From Streptomyces rimosus subsp. rimosus (lineage in GTDB: Bacteria > Actinomycetota > Actinomycetes > Streptomycetales > Streptomycetaceae): a stretch of DNA of 64,000 nt. The stretch is from positions 57,170 through 121,169 of the forward strand of contig NZ_JOCQ01000015.1 in assembly GCF_000720725.1 (NCBI RefSeq), in the 5' to 3' direction. Shown in pieces: positions 43,588 through 51,033 of this stretch; position 1 is the stretch's first letter; every line of letters begins with the position of its first letter. A program made the position numbers and the translations under genes. The notes beneath the pieces were generated by a model, which was given only the letters and a program-made list of their open reading frames with translations, was not told the origin of the DNA and made no database searches.

Positions 43588-44117
43588 GCCAGTCCCCTCT
43601 CGGTGAGCAGCGCGTGCAGCGCCGCCGCCGACTCCTGCACGGTGCGGCCGTGCGCCGCGAGCCGCAGATCGGGCGACTCGGGCTCCTCGTACGGGTCGTC
43701 CACGCCGGTCAGCCCGGAGATCTCGCCGGCCGCCTGCTTCGCGTACAGGCCCTTCACGTCCCGCTCGGAGCACACCTCGACGGGCGTGGCGACGTGCACC
43801 TCCAGGTACGGCGTGCCCTCGCGCTGGTGGCGCTTGCGCACCGCCTCCCGCGAGTCCGCGTACGGCGCGATCACCGGCACCAGCGCCTTGACGCCGTTGC
43901 TCGCCAGGAGTTCGGCGACGAAGCCGATGCGCTGCACGTTGGTGTGCCGGTCCTCACGGGTGAAGCCCAGCCCCGCCGAGAGGAACTCGCGGATCTCGTC
44001 GCCGTCCAGCACCTCGACGCGGTGGCCCTCGCCCCGCAGCCGCTCCGCCAGCGCGTACGCGATCGTGGTCTTGCCGGCACTGGGCAGTCCGGTCAGCCAC
44101 ACCGTGGCGCCCGTCAT
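43584..44117 (-). CDS. cysC: Adenylylsulfate kinase
   Basis: A 177-residue APS kinase. The P-loop is GLPSAGKTT, then VLDGDEIREFLSAGLGFTREDRHTNVQRIG, RKRHQREGTPYLEVHV and the lid KGLYAKQAAGEISGLTGVDDPYEEP, all typical. It phosphorylates APS to PAPS. It is stand-alone rather than fused to CysN. A 68-bp gap separates it from cysH. The neighbouring reductase has the Cys pattern of APS-type reductases, so PAPS may be used for reduction, sulfation, or both. Confidence 0.93.
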   Translation of the reverse strand: MTGATVWLTGLPSAGKTTIAYALAERLRGEGHRVEVLDGDEIREFLSAGLGFTREDRHTNVQRIGFVAELLASNGVKALVPVIAPYADSREAVRKRHQREGTPYLEVHVATPVEVCSERDVKGLYAKQAAGEISGLTGVDDPYEEPESPDLRLAAHGRTVQESAAALHALLTERGLA

Positions 44118-44185
44118 CTTTCGCTCCTGAAGGTCCTGTATGTCGGTGGTGCCCGGCGCCCGACCGCCGGACAGCTCGGGGCCGC

Positions 44186-44893
44186 TCATCCGTGCAGCCC
44201 GCATTCGGTCTTGTCGCGGCCGGCCCAGCGGCCGGCCCGCGCGTCCTCGCCCGCCAGTACCCGGCGGGTGCAGGGCGCGCAGCCGACCGAGGCGTAACCG
44301 TCGGCCAGCAGCGGGTTGATCAGCACGCCGTGCTCGGCCACGTACGCGTCCACGTCGTCCTGCGTCCAGCGCGCGATCGGCGCGATCTTCACCTTGCGGC
44401 GCCGCGCGTCCCAGCCGACCACCGGGGTGTCGGCGCGGGTCGGCGACTCGTCGCGGCGCAGCCCGGTCGCCCAGGCGTCGTACCCGGCCAGGCCCTCTTC
44501 CAGCGGCTTGACCTTGCGCAGCGCGCAGCACAGGTCCGGGTCCCGGTCGTGCAGCTTCGGCCCGTACTCGGCGTCCTGCTCGGCCACCGTCTGCCGCGGG
44601 GTGAGGGTGATGACGTTGACGTCCATCACCGCCTCCACCGCGTCCCGGGTACCGATGGTCTCCGGGAAGTGGTAGCCGGTGTCGAGGAAGACCACGTCGA
44701 CGCCGGGGAAGGCGCGCGCGGCCAGGTGCGCGACGACCGCGTCCTCCATGGAGGAGGTGACGCAGAAGCGCTTGCCGAAGGTCTCGGCGGCCCAGGTGAG
44801 GATCTCCAGCGGGGAGGCGTCCTCCAGGTCGCTTCCGGCCCGCTCGGCGAGTGCGGCCAGTTCGTCTTCCGTACGGTGCTGAGTCACCGTCAT
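44186..44893 (-). CDS. cysH: APS/PAPS reductase
   Basis: A 235-residue reductase of the CysH family. TSSMEDAVVAHLAA is the modified PP-loop, DTGYHFPET follows, and the C-terminus KTECGLHG carries the catalytic Cys. Two further cysteine pairs, CCALRKVKPL and CAPCTRR, form the site for a [4Fe-4S] cluster, which marks APS-using bacterial reductases; enterobacterial PAPS reductases lack them. The ATG overlaps the small Cys-rich gene by 4 bp. The product is sulfite for the reductase encoded upstream. Confidence 0.9.
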   Translation of the reverse strand: MTVTQHRTEDELAALAERAGSDLEDASPLEILTWAAETFGKRFCVTSSMEDAVVAHLAARAFPGVDVVFLDTGYHFPETIGTRDAVEAVMDVNVITLTPRQTVAEQDAEYGPKLHDRDPDLCCALRKVKPLEEGLAGYDAWATGLRRDESPTRADTPVVGWDARRRKVKIAPIARWTQDDVDAYVAEHGVLINPLLADGYASVGCAPCTRRVLAGEDARAGRWAGRDKTECGLHG

Positions 44894-45087
44894 ATCCCGC
44901 TGCCCCCTTGGTGGTTGGCGTGCTGCCGGGCCCGGGCGGCGACGCCCTCGGCCAGCAGCCCGAGGAACGAGAGCCGGAACGCGCGGCTGCACGCCCCGCA
45001 TTCCCACGCACCGTGCCCTTCCTCGGAAGGGCGCAGGTCCTCGTCCCCGCAGTAGGGGCAGTGGAACGGCGTGGCCCGCTCGCTCAC
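44890..45087 (-). CDS. Small Cys-rich (zinc-ribbon-like) protein of the sulfur operon
   Basis: A 65-residue protein. HCPYCGDEDLRP and WECGACSRAF give two CxxC pairs spaced like a zinc ribbon or rubredoxin knuckle, then FRLSFLGLLAEGVAARARQHANHQGG. GTG 45087 overlaps the sulfite reductase stop and its own stop overlaps the cysH ATG, both by 4 bp. Tight coupling between the sulfite reductase and APS reductase genes suggests a role with them, such as a redox partner, metal donor or assembly factor. No known function is recalled. Confidence 0.85.
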   Translation of the reverse strand: MSERATPFHCPYCGDEDLRPSEEGHGAWECGACSRAFRLSFLGLLAEGVAARARQHANHQGGSGI

Positions 45088-46781
45088 TTCAGCGCTCCCT
45101 CGTCCGCGCGGGCGGCCCAGGTGGCGAACCGTTCGCCCGCCTCGCGCTGCTCCTGGAAGTTGGTCAGCACCCGCTCCACGTAGTCGGGCAGCTCGGCCGC
45201 GGTGACCTTCAGGCCGCGGACCTTGCGGCCGAAGCCCGCCTGGAGGCCGAGCGCGCCGCCCAGGTGCACCTGGTAGCCCTCGACCTGGTTGCCGTCCGCG
45301 TCCAGTACCAGCTGGCCCTTGAGACCGATGTCCGCGGTCTGGATGCGGGCGCAGGCGTTCGGGCAGCCGTTGAGGTTGATGCTGATGGGCTCCTCGAAGT
45401 CCGGCATCCGGCGCTCCAGTTCGTCGATGAGCGCGGCGCCGCGGCCCTTGGTCTCGACGATGGCCAGCTTGCAGAACTCGATGCCGGTGCAGGCCATCGT
45501 GCCGCGTCGGAAGGGCGAGGGCCGGACCTGGAAGTCCAGTGCTTCCAGCCCCGCGATCAGCGGCTCGACCTGGTCCTCCGCCACATCGAGGATGATCAGC
45601 TTCTGCTCGACGGTGGTGTTCAGGCGGTCCGAGCCGTGCGCCGCGGCCAGTTCGGCGACCTTGACGAGGGTGGCGCCGTCCACCCGGCCGACGCGCGGCG
45701 CGAAGCCCACGTAGAACCGGCCGTCCTTCTGGCGGTGCACGCCGATGTGGTCGCGCCAGCGGCTGCTGGGCTCGGCGGGCGCCGGGCCGTCCAGCAGCTT
45801 CCGCCCCAGGTACTCGTCCTCCAGGACCTGCCGGAACTTCTCCGGGCCCCAGTCCGCCATCAGGAACTTCAGCCGGGCGCGGTTGCGCAGCCGCCGGTAG
45901 CCGTAGTCGCGGAAGATCCCCACGACGCCGGCCCATGCGTCGGGCACCTCCGCCAGCGGCACCCACGCGCCCAGGCGTTCGCCGAGCCGCGGGTTGGTGG
46001 ACAGGCCGCCGCCCACCCACAGGTCGAAGCCGGGGCCGTGCTCGGGGTGCTCGACGCCCACGAAGGCGACGTCGTTGATCTCGTGCACCACGTCCTGCAC
46101 CGGCGACCCGGAGATCGCCGTCTTGAACTTGCGCGGCAGGTTGGAGAATTCCTTGCTGCCGATGAAGCGCCGCTCGATCTCCTCGATCGCGGACGAGCCG
46201 TCGATGATCTCATCGGCCGCGATGCCGGCGACCGGTGAGCCGATGATGACGCGGGGGCAGTCGCCGCACGCCTCGGTCGTCGACAGGCCCACCGACTCCA
46301 GCTTCCGCCAGATCGCCGGGACGTCCTCGATGCGGACCCAGTGCAGCTGGATGTTCTGCCGGTCGGTGATGTCCGCGGTGCCGCGCGCGTACTCCTGGGA
46401 GACCTCGCCGATGGCCCGCAGCTGCGCGACGCTCAGCCGCCCACCGTCGATGCGAACCCGCAGCATGAAGTGCTCGTCCTCCAGCTCCTCGGGCTCCAGG
46501 ACCGCGGTCTTGCCGCCGTCGATCCCGGGCTTGCGCTGGGTGTACAGGCCCCACCAGCGCATCCGGCCGCGCAGGTCGTTGGGGTCGATGGAGGCGAAAC
46601 CGGTCTTCGCGTAGATCGTCTCAATACGTGTCCGCACATTGAGACCGTCGTCGTCCTTCTTGAACTGCTCGTTGCCGTTCAGCGGCGTGAAGTGACCTAC
46701 GGCCCACTGCCCCTCCCCGCGGTGGCGTCCGGCCTTGCGGCGGGTCGTGGCGGGGCTGGGTCGATCGGAGGTGGCGGCCAT
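45084..46781 (-). CDS. sir: Ferredoxin-type sulfite reductase (siroheme, [4Fe-4S])
   Basis: A 565-residue nitrite/sulfite reductase. AGAAGGA lies 8-10 nt before ATG. Two repeats each carry a ferredoxin-like half domain (residues about 55-140 and 330-400). The siroheme-[4Fe-4S] cysteines are TACTGIEFCKLA and NGCPNACARIQ. A Tyr near the N-terminal side and Cys in EACGDCPR are where sulfite-specific enzymes form a Tyr-Cys crosslink. It reduces sulfite to sulfide with six electrons from ferredoxin. As first structural gene it follows the leader peptide. Operon position and the cys genes argue for sulfite rather than nitrite. Confidence 0.92.
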   Translation of the reverse strand: MAATSDRPSPATTRRKAGRHRGEGQWAVGHFTPLNGNEQFKKDDDGLNVRTRIETIYAKTGFASIDPNDLRGRMRWWGLYTQRKPGIDGGKTAVLEPEELEDEHFMLRVRIDGGRLSVAQLRAIGEVSQEYARGTADITDRQNIQLHWVRIEDVPAIWRKLESVGLSTTEACGDCPRVIIGSPVAGIAADEIIDGSSAIEEIERRFIGSKEFSNLPRKFKTAISGSPVQDVVHEINDVAFVGVEHPEHGPGFDLWVGGGLSTNPRLGERLGAWVPLAEVPDAWAGVVGIFRDYGYRRLRNRARLKFLMADWGPEKFRQVLEDEYLGRKLLDGPAPAEPSSRWRDHIGVHRQKDGRFYVGFAPRVGRVDGATLVKVAELAAAHGSDRLNTTVEQKLIILDVAEDQVEPLIAGLEALDFQVRPSPFRRGTMACTGIEFCKLAIVETKGRGAALIDELERRMPDFEEPISINLNGCPNACARIQTADIGLKGQLVLDADGNQVEGYQVHLGGALGLQAGFGRKVRGLKVTAAELPDYVERVLTNFQEQREAGERFATWAARADEGALK

Positions 46782-46813
46782 GGCGGTACGTCCTTCTGGG
46801 CGGCTCGGTGAGG

Positions 46814-46838
46814 GCGGGGCAGGCAGCGGCAGCCCCGC
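46814..46838 (-). promoter_or_regulatory. Candidate attenuator hairpin upstream of sir
   Basis: GCGGGGC (46814-46820) pairs with GCCCCGC (46832-46838) around an 11-nt loop, 137-161 nt after the leader-peptide stop codon and 33 bp before the sir ATG. It may form when leader translation is fast and so reduce sir expression. Confidence 0.35.
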
Positions 46839-46974
46839 GCTGACCTGCGAAGACGCGCCTCGTCGCGGAGTGGCGCGAGGTACTGGCGCAAGGGTGTCCG
46901 GGGCAGGTCGGATCAGGGTGCCCGCGCGTCCGCGACGGTGGGGACGGCGAAAAGGAATGACGTTGCTGAGACTG

Positions 46975-47058
46975 TCAGCCCGCCGGACAGATGGCGCTGG
47001 ACATGCGGCCGAGGTCGACGTGCCGCCGACTCACCAAGGCAATTCCAGCTGTAGACAT
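46975..47058 (-). CDS. Cysteine-operon leader peptide (27 residues)
   Basis: The frame from ATG 47058 encodes a 27-residue peptide whose core, LVSRRHVDLGRMSSAICPAG, follows the pattern of the actinobacterial putative leader peptides found before sulfur genes: an RRHVDL block, an SSA motif and a single Cys near the end. It ends 193 bp before sir. Such peptides are thought to sense cysteine by ribosome stalling at the Cys codon (TGT here) and to control downstream expression. No Shine-Dalgarno-like site is obvious, so it may be leaderless. It is too short for most gene finders. Confidence 0.8.
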   Translation of the reverse strand: MSTAGIALVSRRHVDLGRMSSAICPAG

Positions 47059-47159
47059 GACGGAAGCGTGTCATGGCGCTCTTGAGCCAGTCCACCACCA
47101 TCCGGAGTGTGGACAAGACTGTCCCGTTCAGTGAGACGGAGTGACGACGGTCACGCCGT

Positions 47160-47191
47160 GGGAGGACGGGCCTTCGCGGCCCCGTCCTCCC
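47160..47191 (-). terminator. Terminator after the GNAT gene
   Basis: An 11-bp perfect stem (47160-47170 with 47181-47191), loop of 10 nt, lies 29 bp beyond the GNAT stop codon. On the plus strand it is followed by CCTTTT, so it may also block read-through toward the GNAT gene. Confidence 0.6.
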
Positions 47192-47219
47192 CTTTTCCCG
47201 TCGGAAGCCGGGCCTCCGG

Positions 47220-47786
47220 TCAGGCGCCCGGCCACCGGCCCGGAGCGGGCGCCTCCGGCTCCTCGGTCACCTCGGTCGCGAACACCCGGAAGCCGCGCCG
47301 GCGGTAGTTGTCCAGCGCGTGCGGACCGTCCTGGGTGCACGTGTGCACCCACACCCGCCGCGTCTTCGCCCGCTCCGGCCACCGTTCGGCCAGGTCCCAG
47401 GCGCGCGCGGTCCCGTACGCCAGCAGGTGCCCCCCGATCCGCCGGCCGCGGAACGCCGGCAGCAGCCCGAAGTAGCTGATTTCCACGACCCCGTCGGCCT
47501 GTGCGTCCAGCTCGATGTACCCGGCCGGCGTCCCCCGCTCGTACGCCACCCACGTCTCCACGCCCGGCCGCTCCAGGAACTCCCGCCACCGCTCGGCCGA
47601 CCACCCCAGCCGGTCCGTCCACGCGATGTCCCCACCCACGGACGCGTACAGGAACCGGCTGAATCCGGGCGACGCCACCTCCGCACGGACGATCTCCACC
47701 CGCTGCTCCGCCGGGGGAGCGGTGGCCGGGGCGAGGTCGCCGGGGGCGGTCTGTTCGAGGTGCCAGGTCGTTACGGTGATGGTCAT
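47220..47786 (-). CDS. GNAT family acetyltransferase
   Basis: A 188-residue acetyltransferase. The acetyl-CoA loop is LLPAFRGRRIGGHLLAYG near residue 110. YIELDAQADGVVEISYFGLLP is the preceding beta pair and ALDNYRRRGFRVF the closing motif. The substrate is unknown. Its N-terminal 30 residues contain a Pro/Ala-rich linker. It reads toward the sulfur operon and ends in its own terminator, so it is not part of that operon. Confidence 0.82.
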   Translation of the reverse strand: MTITVTTWHLEQTAPGDLAPATAPPAEQRVEIVRAEVASPGFSRFLYASVGGDIAWTDRLGWSAERWREFLERPGVETWVAYERGTPAGYIELDAQADGVVEISYFGLLPAFRGRRIGGHLLAYGTARAWDLAERWPERAKTRRVWVHTCTQDGPHALDNYRRRGFRVFATEVTEEPEAPAPGRWPGA

Positions 47787-47817
47787 GGGGGCAGCACATC
47801 ACAGGCCTGGGGAGGGG

Positions 47818-48108
47818 ATGGGGGACGGGTCATACGGCATCGACCGGGCGGACACCCTTTTCGAAAGCCCCCTGCCGGACGGAACGGGGTGGCTGTCCGG
47901 CGGTGGCGGCGGGATGGGCAACACCGGCCACCTCGCCCGCCTCGACGCCGGCCGCTCGTTGCGGTGGGTCGCCGTGATGTTCCACTCCAACCCGCTCTCG
48001 GCTGACCGGGGCCGGGCCGCGCGGACGGTCCCCGCGCGGCCCGGCCGGGATCACAGCACCGCGTCCGCGATGCGGTCCACCTGGTCCGGGTCGGTGGCCC
48101 AGCAGTAG
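47818..48108 (+). pseudogene. Fragment of an unknown protein gene, apparently 3'-truncated
   Basis: The plus-strand frame from ATG 47818 (GGGGAGGGG directly upstream) reads protein-like for about 60 residues (RADTLFESPLPDGTGW, GNTGHLARLDAGRSLRWVAVMFHSNP). It then runs into a strong hairpin and the antisense of the next gene, where the sequence becomes meaningless. I suspect a remnant whose 3' part was lost or replaced. No family is recognised. Confidence 0.3.
48010..48046. terminator. Strong terminator after the luciferase-like oxidoreductase gene
   Basis: A perfect 15-bp GC stem (48010-48024 with 48032-48046) encloses a 7-nt loop, 4 bp beyond the stop codon of the minus-strand gene. It would also end any plus-strand transcript of the fragment at 47818. 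Confidence 0.7.
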
Positions 48109-48902
48109 AGCATGACCTCGTCGGCGCCGATGGACCGGAAGGCGGCCACCGCGTCGCGGAGCTGCCGTTCCGTGGTGAGCAGGCCGTTCACGACGTGGTC
48201 GGTGTACTCGAACGGGCCGTAGTACGCGCGGGCCTCGCGCCGGGCCTCGTCGAGGACGGGTTCCGGGCCGAGCGCCACGTTCACCTGGGCGACCAGCCGC
48301 GGACGGCCGGGCCGCCCCGCCTCGTCCCAGGCCGCCTCCACCTTGCGGAACAGCCCGTCCATCATCGACGCGGGCAGCGCCGCGCCGAGGAAGCCGTCGC
48401 CCCAGCGGGCCACCCGCCGGATCACGGCCGGTACGAAGCCGCCGAACAGGACCTCCGGGCCGCCGGCGCGGGCCGGGGCCGGGCCGATCGGGCCGACGTC
48501 CGCGCCGTACGGCTCACCGGCCCAGACGGACCGCAGCCGGGCCATCTGGTCGTCCAGCCGCCGGCCACGGGTGCGCTTGTCGACGCCTGCGGCCGCGTAG
48601 TCGTCCTCGCGTCCGCCCAGCCCGATGCCGAGCGTGAAGCGGGCGTCGGAGAGCAGGTCGAGGGTGGCGGCCTGCTTGGCGAGCAGCGCGGTGCGGTGCA
48701 GCGGCGCGAGCAGCACCTCGGTCTGCAGCCGGACGCGGGAGGTGGCGCCGGCGAGGGCGGCCAGGGTGATCAGCGGTTCGGGGTTGCCGTACGCCAGCCG
48801 GTCGAGCAGCGCGATGCTGCGGAACGGGGCGGCGTCGGCGCGCCGGGCCCAGGTCAGCAGGGTCGCGGGGTCGCCGATGGGCAGGCCGAGGCCGACAGAC
48901 AT
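48051..48902 (-). CDS. LLM class, probably F420-dependent, oxidoreductase
   Basis: A 283-residue luciferase-like TIM-barrel protein. GGAGG lies 6-10 nt before ATG. VGLGLPIGDPATLLTWARRADAAPFRSIALLDRLAYGNPEPLITLAALAGAT and LDLLSDARFTLGIGLGGREDDYAAAG are typical. A second conserved block is RRVARWGDGFLG. Many actinobacterial members use F420 rather than FMN. The substrate is unknown. It is monocistronic, with a 331-bp upstream region containing a tandem repeat. Confidence 0.82.
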   Translation of the reverse strand: MSVGLGLPIGDPATLLTWARRADAAPFRSIALLDRLAYGNPEPLITLAALAGATSRVRLQTEVLLAPLHRTALLAKQAATLDLLSDARFTLGIGLGGREDDYAAAGVDKRTRGRRLDDQMARLRSVWAGEPYGADVGPIGPAPARAGGPEVLFGGFVPAVIRRVARWGDGFLGAALPASMMDGLFRKVEAAWDEAGRPGRPRLVAQVNVALGPEPVLDEARREARAYYGPFEYTDHVVNGLLTTERQLRDAVAAFRSIGADEVMLYCWATDPDQVDRIADAVL

Positions 48903-49233
48903 GACAGGTCCTCCAGGAGGGCAGGGTCGATCGCGAAATGTCGTGTCGCCCGCTCGCCTGGCCGCACGCGCGCTGTGGCGTGGGTCGCTCCCGTTCTGCG
49001 ACGTCCTCCTGGGGAGCTGATGTTCGAAGCGGAGTCAGGTTACCGGAGGGGCGGGGGAGGTCGCACCGTATTTACGAGGCACCGGTGTTGTTTACGAGGC
49101 GCCGGTACGGGGCGGACGGTGCGCGGCCGGGAATCTCCGGCCGCCACATGTTCGGCCCGGCCCCGCGCCACGGTGGCGAGCCACGTCCCCGTGCCGTCCC
49201 TCACCCGCCCCTCACCCGCCCTTCCTCCATCCC
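48903..49233. other. Non-coding region with tandem 16-bp direct repeat
   Basis: No gene is supported in these 331 bp. The region upstream of the LLM gene contains two near-identical 16-bp repeats (49071-49086 and 49091-49106), listed separately, and AT-richer stretches around 48930-49030. The part nearest 49234 is the 3' flank of the GAF regulator. Confidence 0.45.
49071..49106. repeat. Two 16-bp direct repeats with 20-bp period
   Basis: TTTACGAGGCACCGGT (49071-49086) and TTTACGAGGCGCCGGT (49091-49106) differ at one base. The 20-bp spacing puts them on nearly the same face of the helix, as expected for a tandem regulator site or an activator box upstream of the LLM gene. Confidence 0.5.
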
Positions 49234-50514
49234 TCACCCGTGCCGCGCCGCCACCACCGCCGGCGCCGTCGAGTACGGCAGCAGATCCACCGGGCGCGGC
49301 GGCAGGCGCAGTTCCACGTCCACCCCGTCGGCGAAGCGGTACGGGCGGTGCGCCAGCACACTCGCGAGGTGGCGCCGCAGCCGCGACAGCTCGGCCCGTA
49401 CCGTCACCGTACGGCCGCGGTCCCCGAACAGGTCCTGCGCCAGGTCGGCGGCGCTGCGCCCCTGCGGCCGGTGCGCCAGCACGAACAGCACCTCGGCGTG
49501 GCGCGGGCTCAGCTCGTGTGACCAGCTGCCCGCCGGGCCGGTGACCGTGACCGCCGGCCGGGCGTGGCCGCTGAGGTCCAGCAGCACCCGGCTGGGCCGG
49601 GGCTCGTCGCCCTGCGGCGCGCCCACGCGGATCAGCCAGCCGCCGGGCAGCGGCTCCAGCGTGCACATGCCGTAGCGCGGCAGCCACAGCGGCCCGGCCT
49701 CGGGGGACTTGGGAAGCGCGACCCGGTCCGGCGGGGCCAGCCCGGTCACCGCGGCCGTCCAGCCGTCCTTGTCCACAGCCAGCGCCTGCCCGCCGAGCCG
49801 GGCCAGTACGGGCGCGGCGCTCGCCCGCAGCCGGTCCAGCCCGCCGTGGTGCCGCTCGCGCAGCTCACCCTCCGCGAGCCGGGCCACCGCGGAGACCAGC
49901 GACAGCGTCGTGGGGTGGAAGGTGTGCGCCGGGCCGCTCACGTCCACGATGCCCAGCAGCCGCCCGTCGCGCGGGTCGTGCAGCGGCGCCGCGGCGCACG
50001 TCCACTGGTGATGGGTACGGACGAAGTGCTCGGCGGTGTGCACCAGGACGGGGCGGCGGGCCGCCAGCGCGGTCCCGATGGCGTTGGTGCCGACGACCTC
50101 CTCGGTCCAGTCCGCGCCCTTCTCGAAGCCGTGCCGGTCGGCCATCCGCCGCACCGCCGCACAGCCCTCCCGCCACAGCACCCGGCCCTCGGCGTCCGCG
50201 ACGACCATGATCTGCTGGGCGGCGTCGACGGCCGGCAGCAGCCCGCTGTTGAACAGCGGCAGCAGCGACGCGAGCTGCGAGCTGTGCCGCCGGTGCTCCA
50301 GCTCCTCCACCGTCAGCGGGCGCTCCCTGCGGTCCCGGTCCGGATCGACGCCGAAGCCGAGCGCCCGGCGCCAGGACTCGCAGATCACCGCACGGGGCGC
50401 GGTGGCCCCCCGGTCACCGCAGAGCGCGGCCTCACGGACCGAGGCGAGCCGGCGCGTCGTCGCGCGTATCTCCTGGGCCGACCAGATACCCATGTCGATC
50501 GGTCTGTCGCTCAC
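49234..50514 (-). CDS. GAF-domain transcriptional regulator with C-terminal winged helix
   Basis: A 426-residue regulator. GTG 50514 has GGAGAGA upstream. The N-terminal part up to residue about 100 has ESWRRALGFGVDPD, as in acetoin-type activators. The GAF domain (QQIMVVADAEGRVLWREGCAAVRRMADRHGFEKGADWTEEVVGTNAIGTALAARRPVLVHTAEHFVRTHHQWTC) spans about 130-260. The C-terminal 75 residues (SPRHAEVLFVLAHRPQGRSAADLAQDLFGDRG) are a winged helix, replacing the AAA+ domain found in sigma-54 activators. Related Streptomyces proteins adjoin alcohol or aldehyde dehydrogenase genes; none is here. Confidence 0.83.
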   Translation of the reverse strand: MSDRPIDMGIWSAQEIRATTRRLASVREAALCGDRGATAPRAVICESWRRALGFGVDPDRDRRERPLTVEELEHRRHSSQLASLLPLFNSGLLPAVDAAQQIMVVADAEGRVLWREGCAAVRRMADRHGFEKGADWTEEVVGTNAIGTALAARRPVLVHTAEHFVRTHHQWTCAAAPLHDPRDGRLLGIVDVSGPAHTFHPTTLSLVSAVARLAEGELRERHHGGLDRLRASAAPVLARLGGQALAVDKDGWTAAVTGLAPPDRVALPKSPEAGPLWLPRYGMCTLEPLPGGWLIRVGAPQGDEPRPSRVLLDLSGHARPAVTVTGPAGSWSHELSPRHAEVLFVLAHRPQGRSAADLAQDLFGDRGRTVTVRAELSRLRRHLASVLAHRPYRFADGVDVELRLPPRPVDLLPYSTAPAVVAARHG

Positions 50515-50598
50515 GCTGTCTCTCCGTAGTGCACTGTCCGCGGTTGCCGCCCATGGTGCCGTCACCGGGCCGGTCCGAACGGGGTATTGCGTCAATTG

Positions 50599-50621
50599 GT
50601 TGCAACGGGCTGCAACTGTTG
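50599..50621. promoter_or_regulatory. TGCAAC direct/inverted repeat upstream of the GAF regulator
   Basis: TGCAAC occurs at 50601-50606 and 50611-50616 (10-bp period). It overlaps the palindrome GTTGCAAC (50599-50606) and CAAC-T-GTTG (50613-50621). It lies about 85 bp upstream of the regulator start, in the AT-richest part of the gap. Likely binding site for the regulator itself or another factor. Confidence 0.45.
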
Positions 50622-50680
50622 TGGCGTATGACAGGGGGCGAGGAAGGTGACCGGCAGTACGGAGAGGGGGCGGCGCCACG

Positions 50681-50914
50681 GTGAACAGCACTCCTCGCAC
50701 CGTCGTGGCCACCGCGGCGCACGGCGTCCGTACGGCCCGCGCCGCGCGTCTCGCACGGCCCCACGGTGTCCCGCACCGCACAGCCGTCCGCGTCCCGGCC
50801 GCGGCACCGGCCGCCGGATGCCGTCACCTTCCGGCGGCCGCCGCCGCGGACTTCGCCGCGGCGGCCGAGGCGCCGCGCGCACGGGCGGGAACAGGCCCTG
50901 AGGGCCGGCTCTGA
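50681..50914 (+). CDS. Possible 77-residue Ala/Arg-rich protein
   Basis: GTG 50681 opens a frame of 77 codons with GC-rich third positions, ending just before two strong terminator hairpins. The product is Ala- and Arg-rich with no domain or signal peptide I recognise. A purine-rich GAGAGGGGG lies about 13 nt upstream. It sits in a 519-bp gap that otherwise holds only regulatory sequence. The downstream terminators suggest a transcript exists, but the protein may not. Confidence 0.35.
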   Translation: MNSTPRTVVATAAHGVRTARAARLARPHGVPHRTAVRVPAAAPAAGCRHLPAAAAADFAAAAEAPRARAGTGPEGRL

Positions 50915-50930
50915 GAGCCGGTCCGAGTCC

Positions 50931-50966
50931 GGGGAGCGGTGCCGGGTCGGCGCGGCACCGCTCCCC
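50931..50966 (+). terminator. First of two adjacent terminator hairpins
   Basis: A perfect 14-bp stem (50931-50944 with 50953-50966) with an 8-nt loop lies 17 bp after the stop of the possible small plus-strand gene. Confidence 0.6.
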
Positions 50967-50972
50967 GCAAAC

Positions 50973-51028
50973 GCGGTGGCGGGCCTCGGACCCCACCCCC
51001 CTCTTCAGGGAACGGGGCCCGCCACCGC
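50973..51028. terminator. Second terminator, serving the acyl-CoA dehydrogenase gene
   Basis: A 13-bp perfect stem (50973-50985 with 51016-51028) has a 30-nt loop and is followed by ACTTTT on the plus strand. It begins 5 bp beyond the acyl-CoA dehydrogenase stop codon. Confidence 0.6.
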
Positions 51029-51033
51029 ACTTT

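Larger units (their letters stand above)
46782..47219 (-). promoter_or_regulatory. Leader region of the sulfur operon and terminator region of the GNAT gene
   Basis: A 438-bp stretch without a long gene. It contains the 27-residue leader peptide (46975-47058), a GC hairpin 33 bp before sir (46814-46838) and, just upstream of the leader peptide on the minus strand, ATGAC-N8-GTCAT, a possible operator. The side toward 47160-47191 is the terminator of the GNAT gene. The operon promoter should lie around 47060-47130; I cannot fix the -35/-10. Confidence 0.55.
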
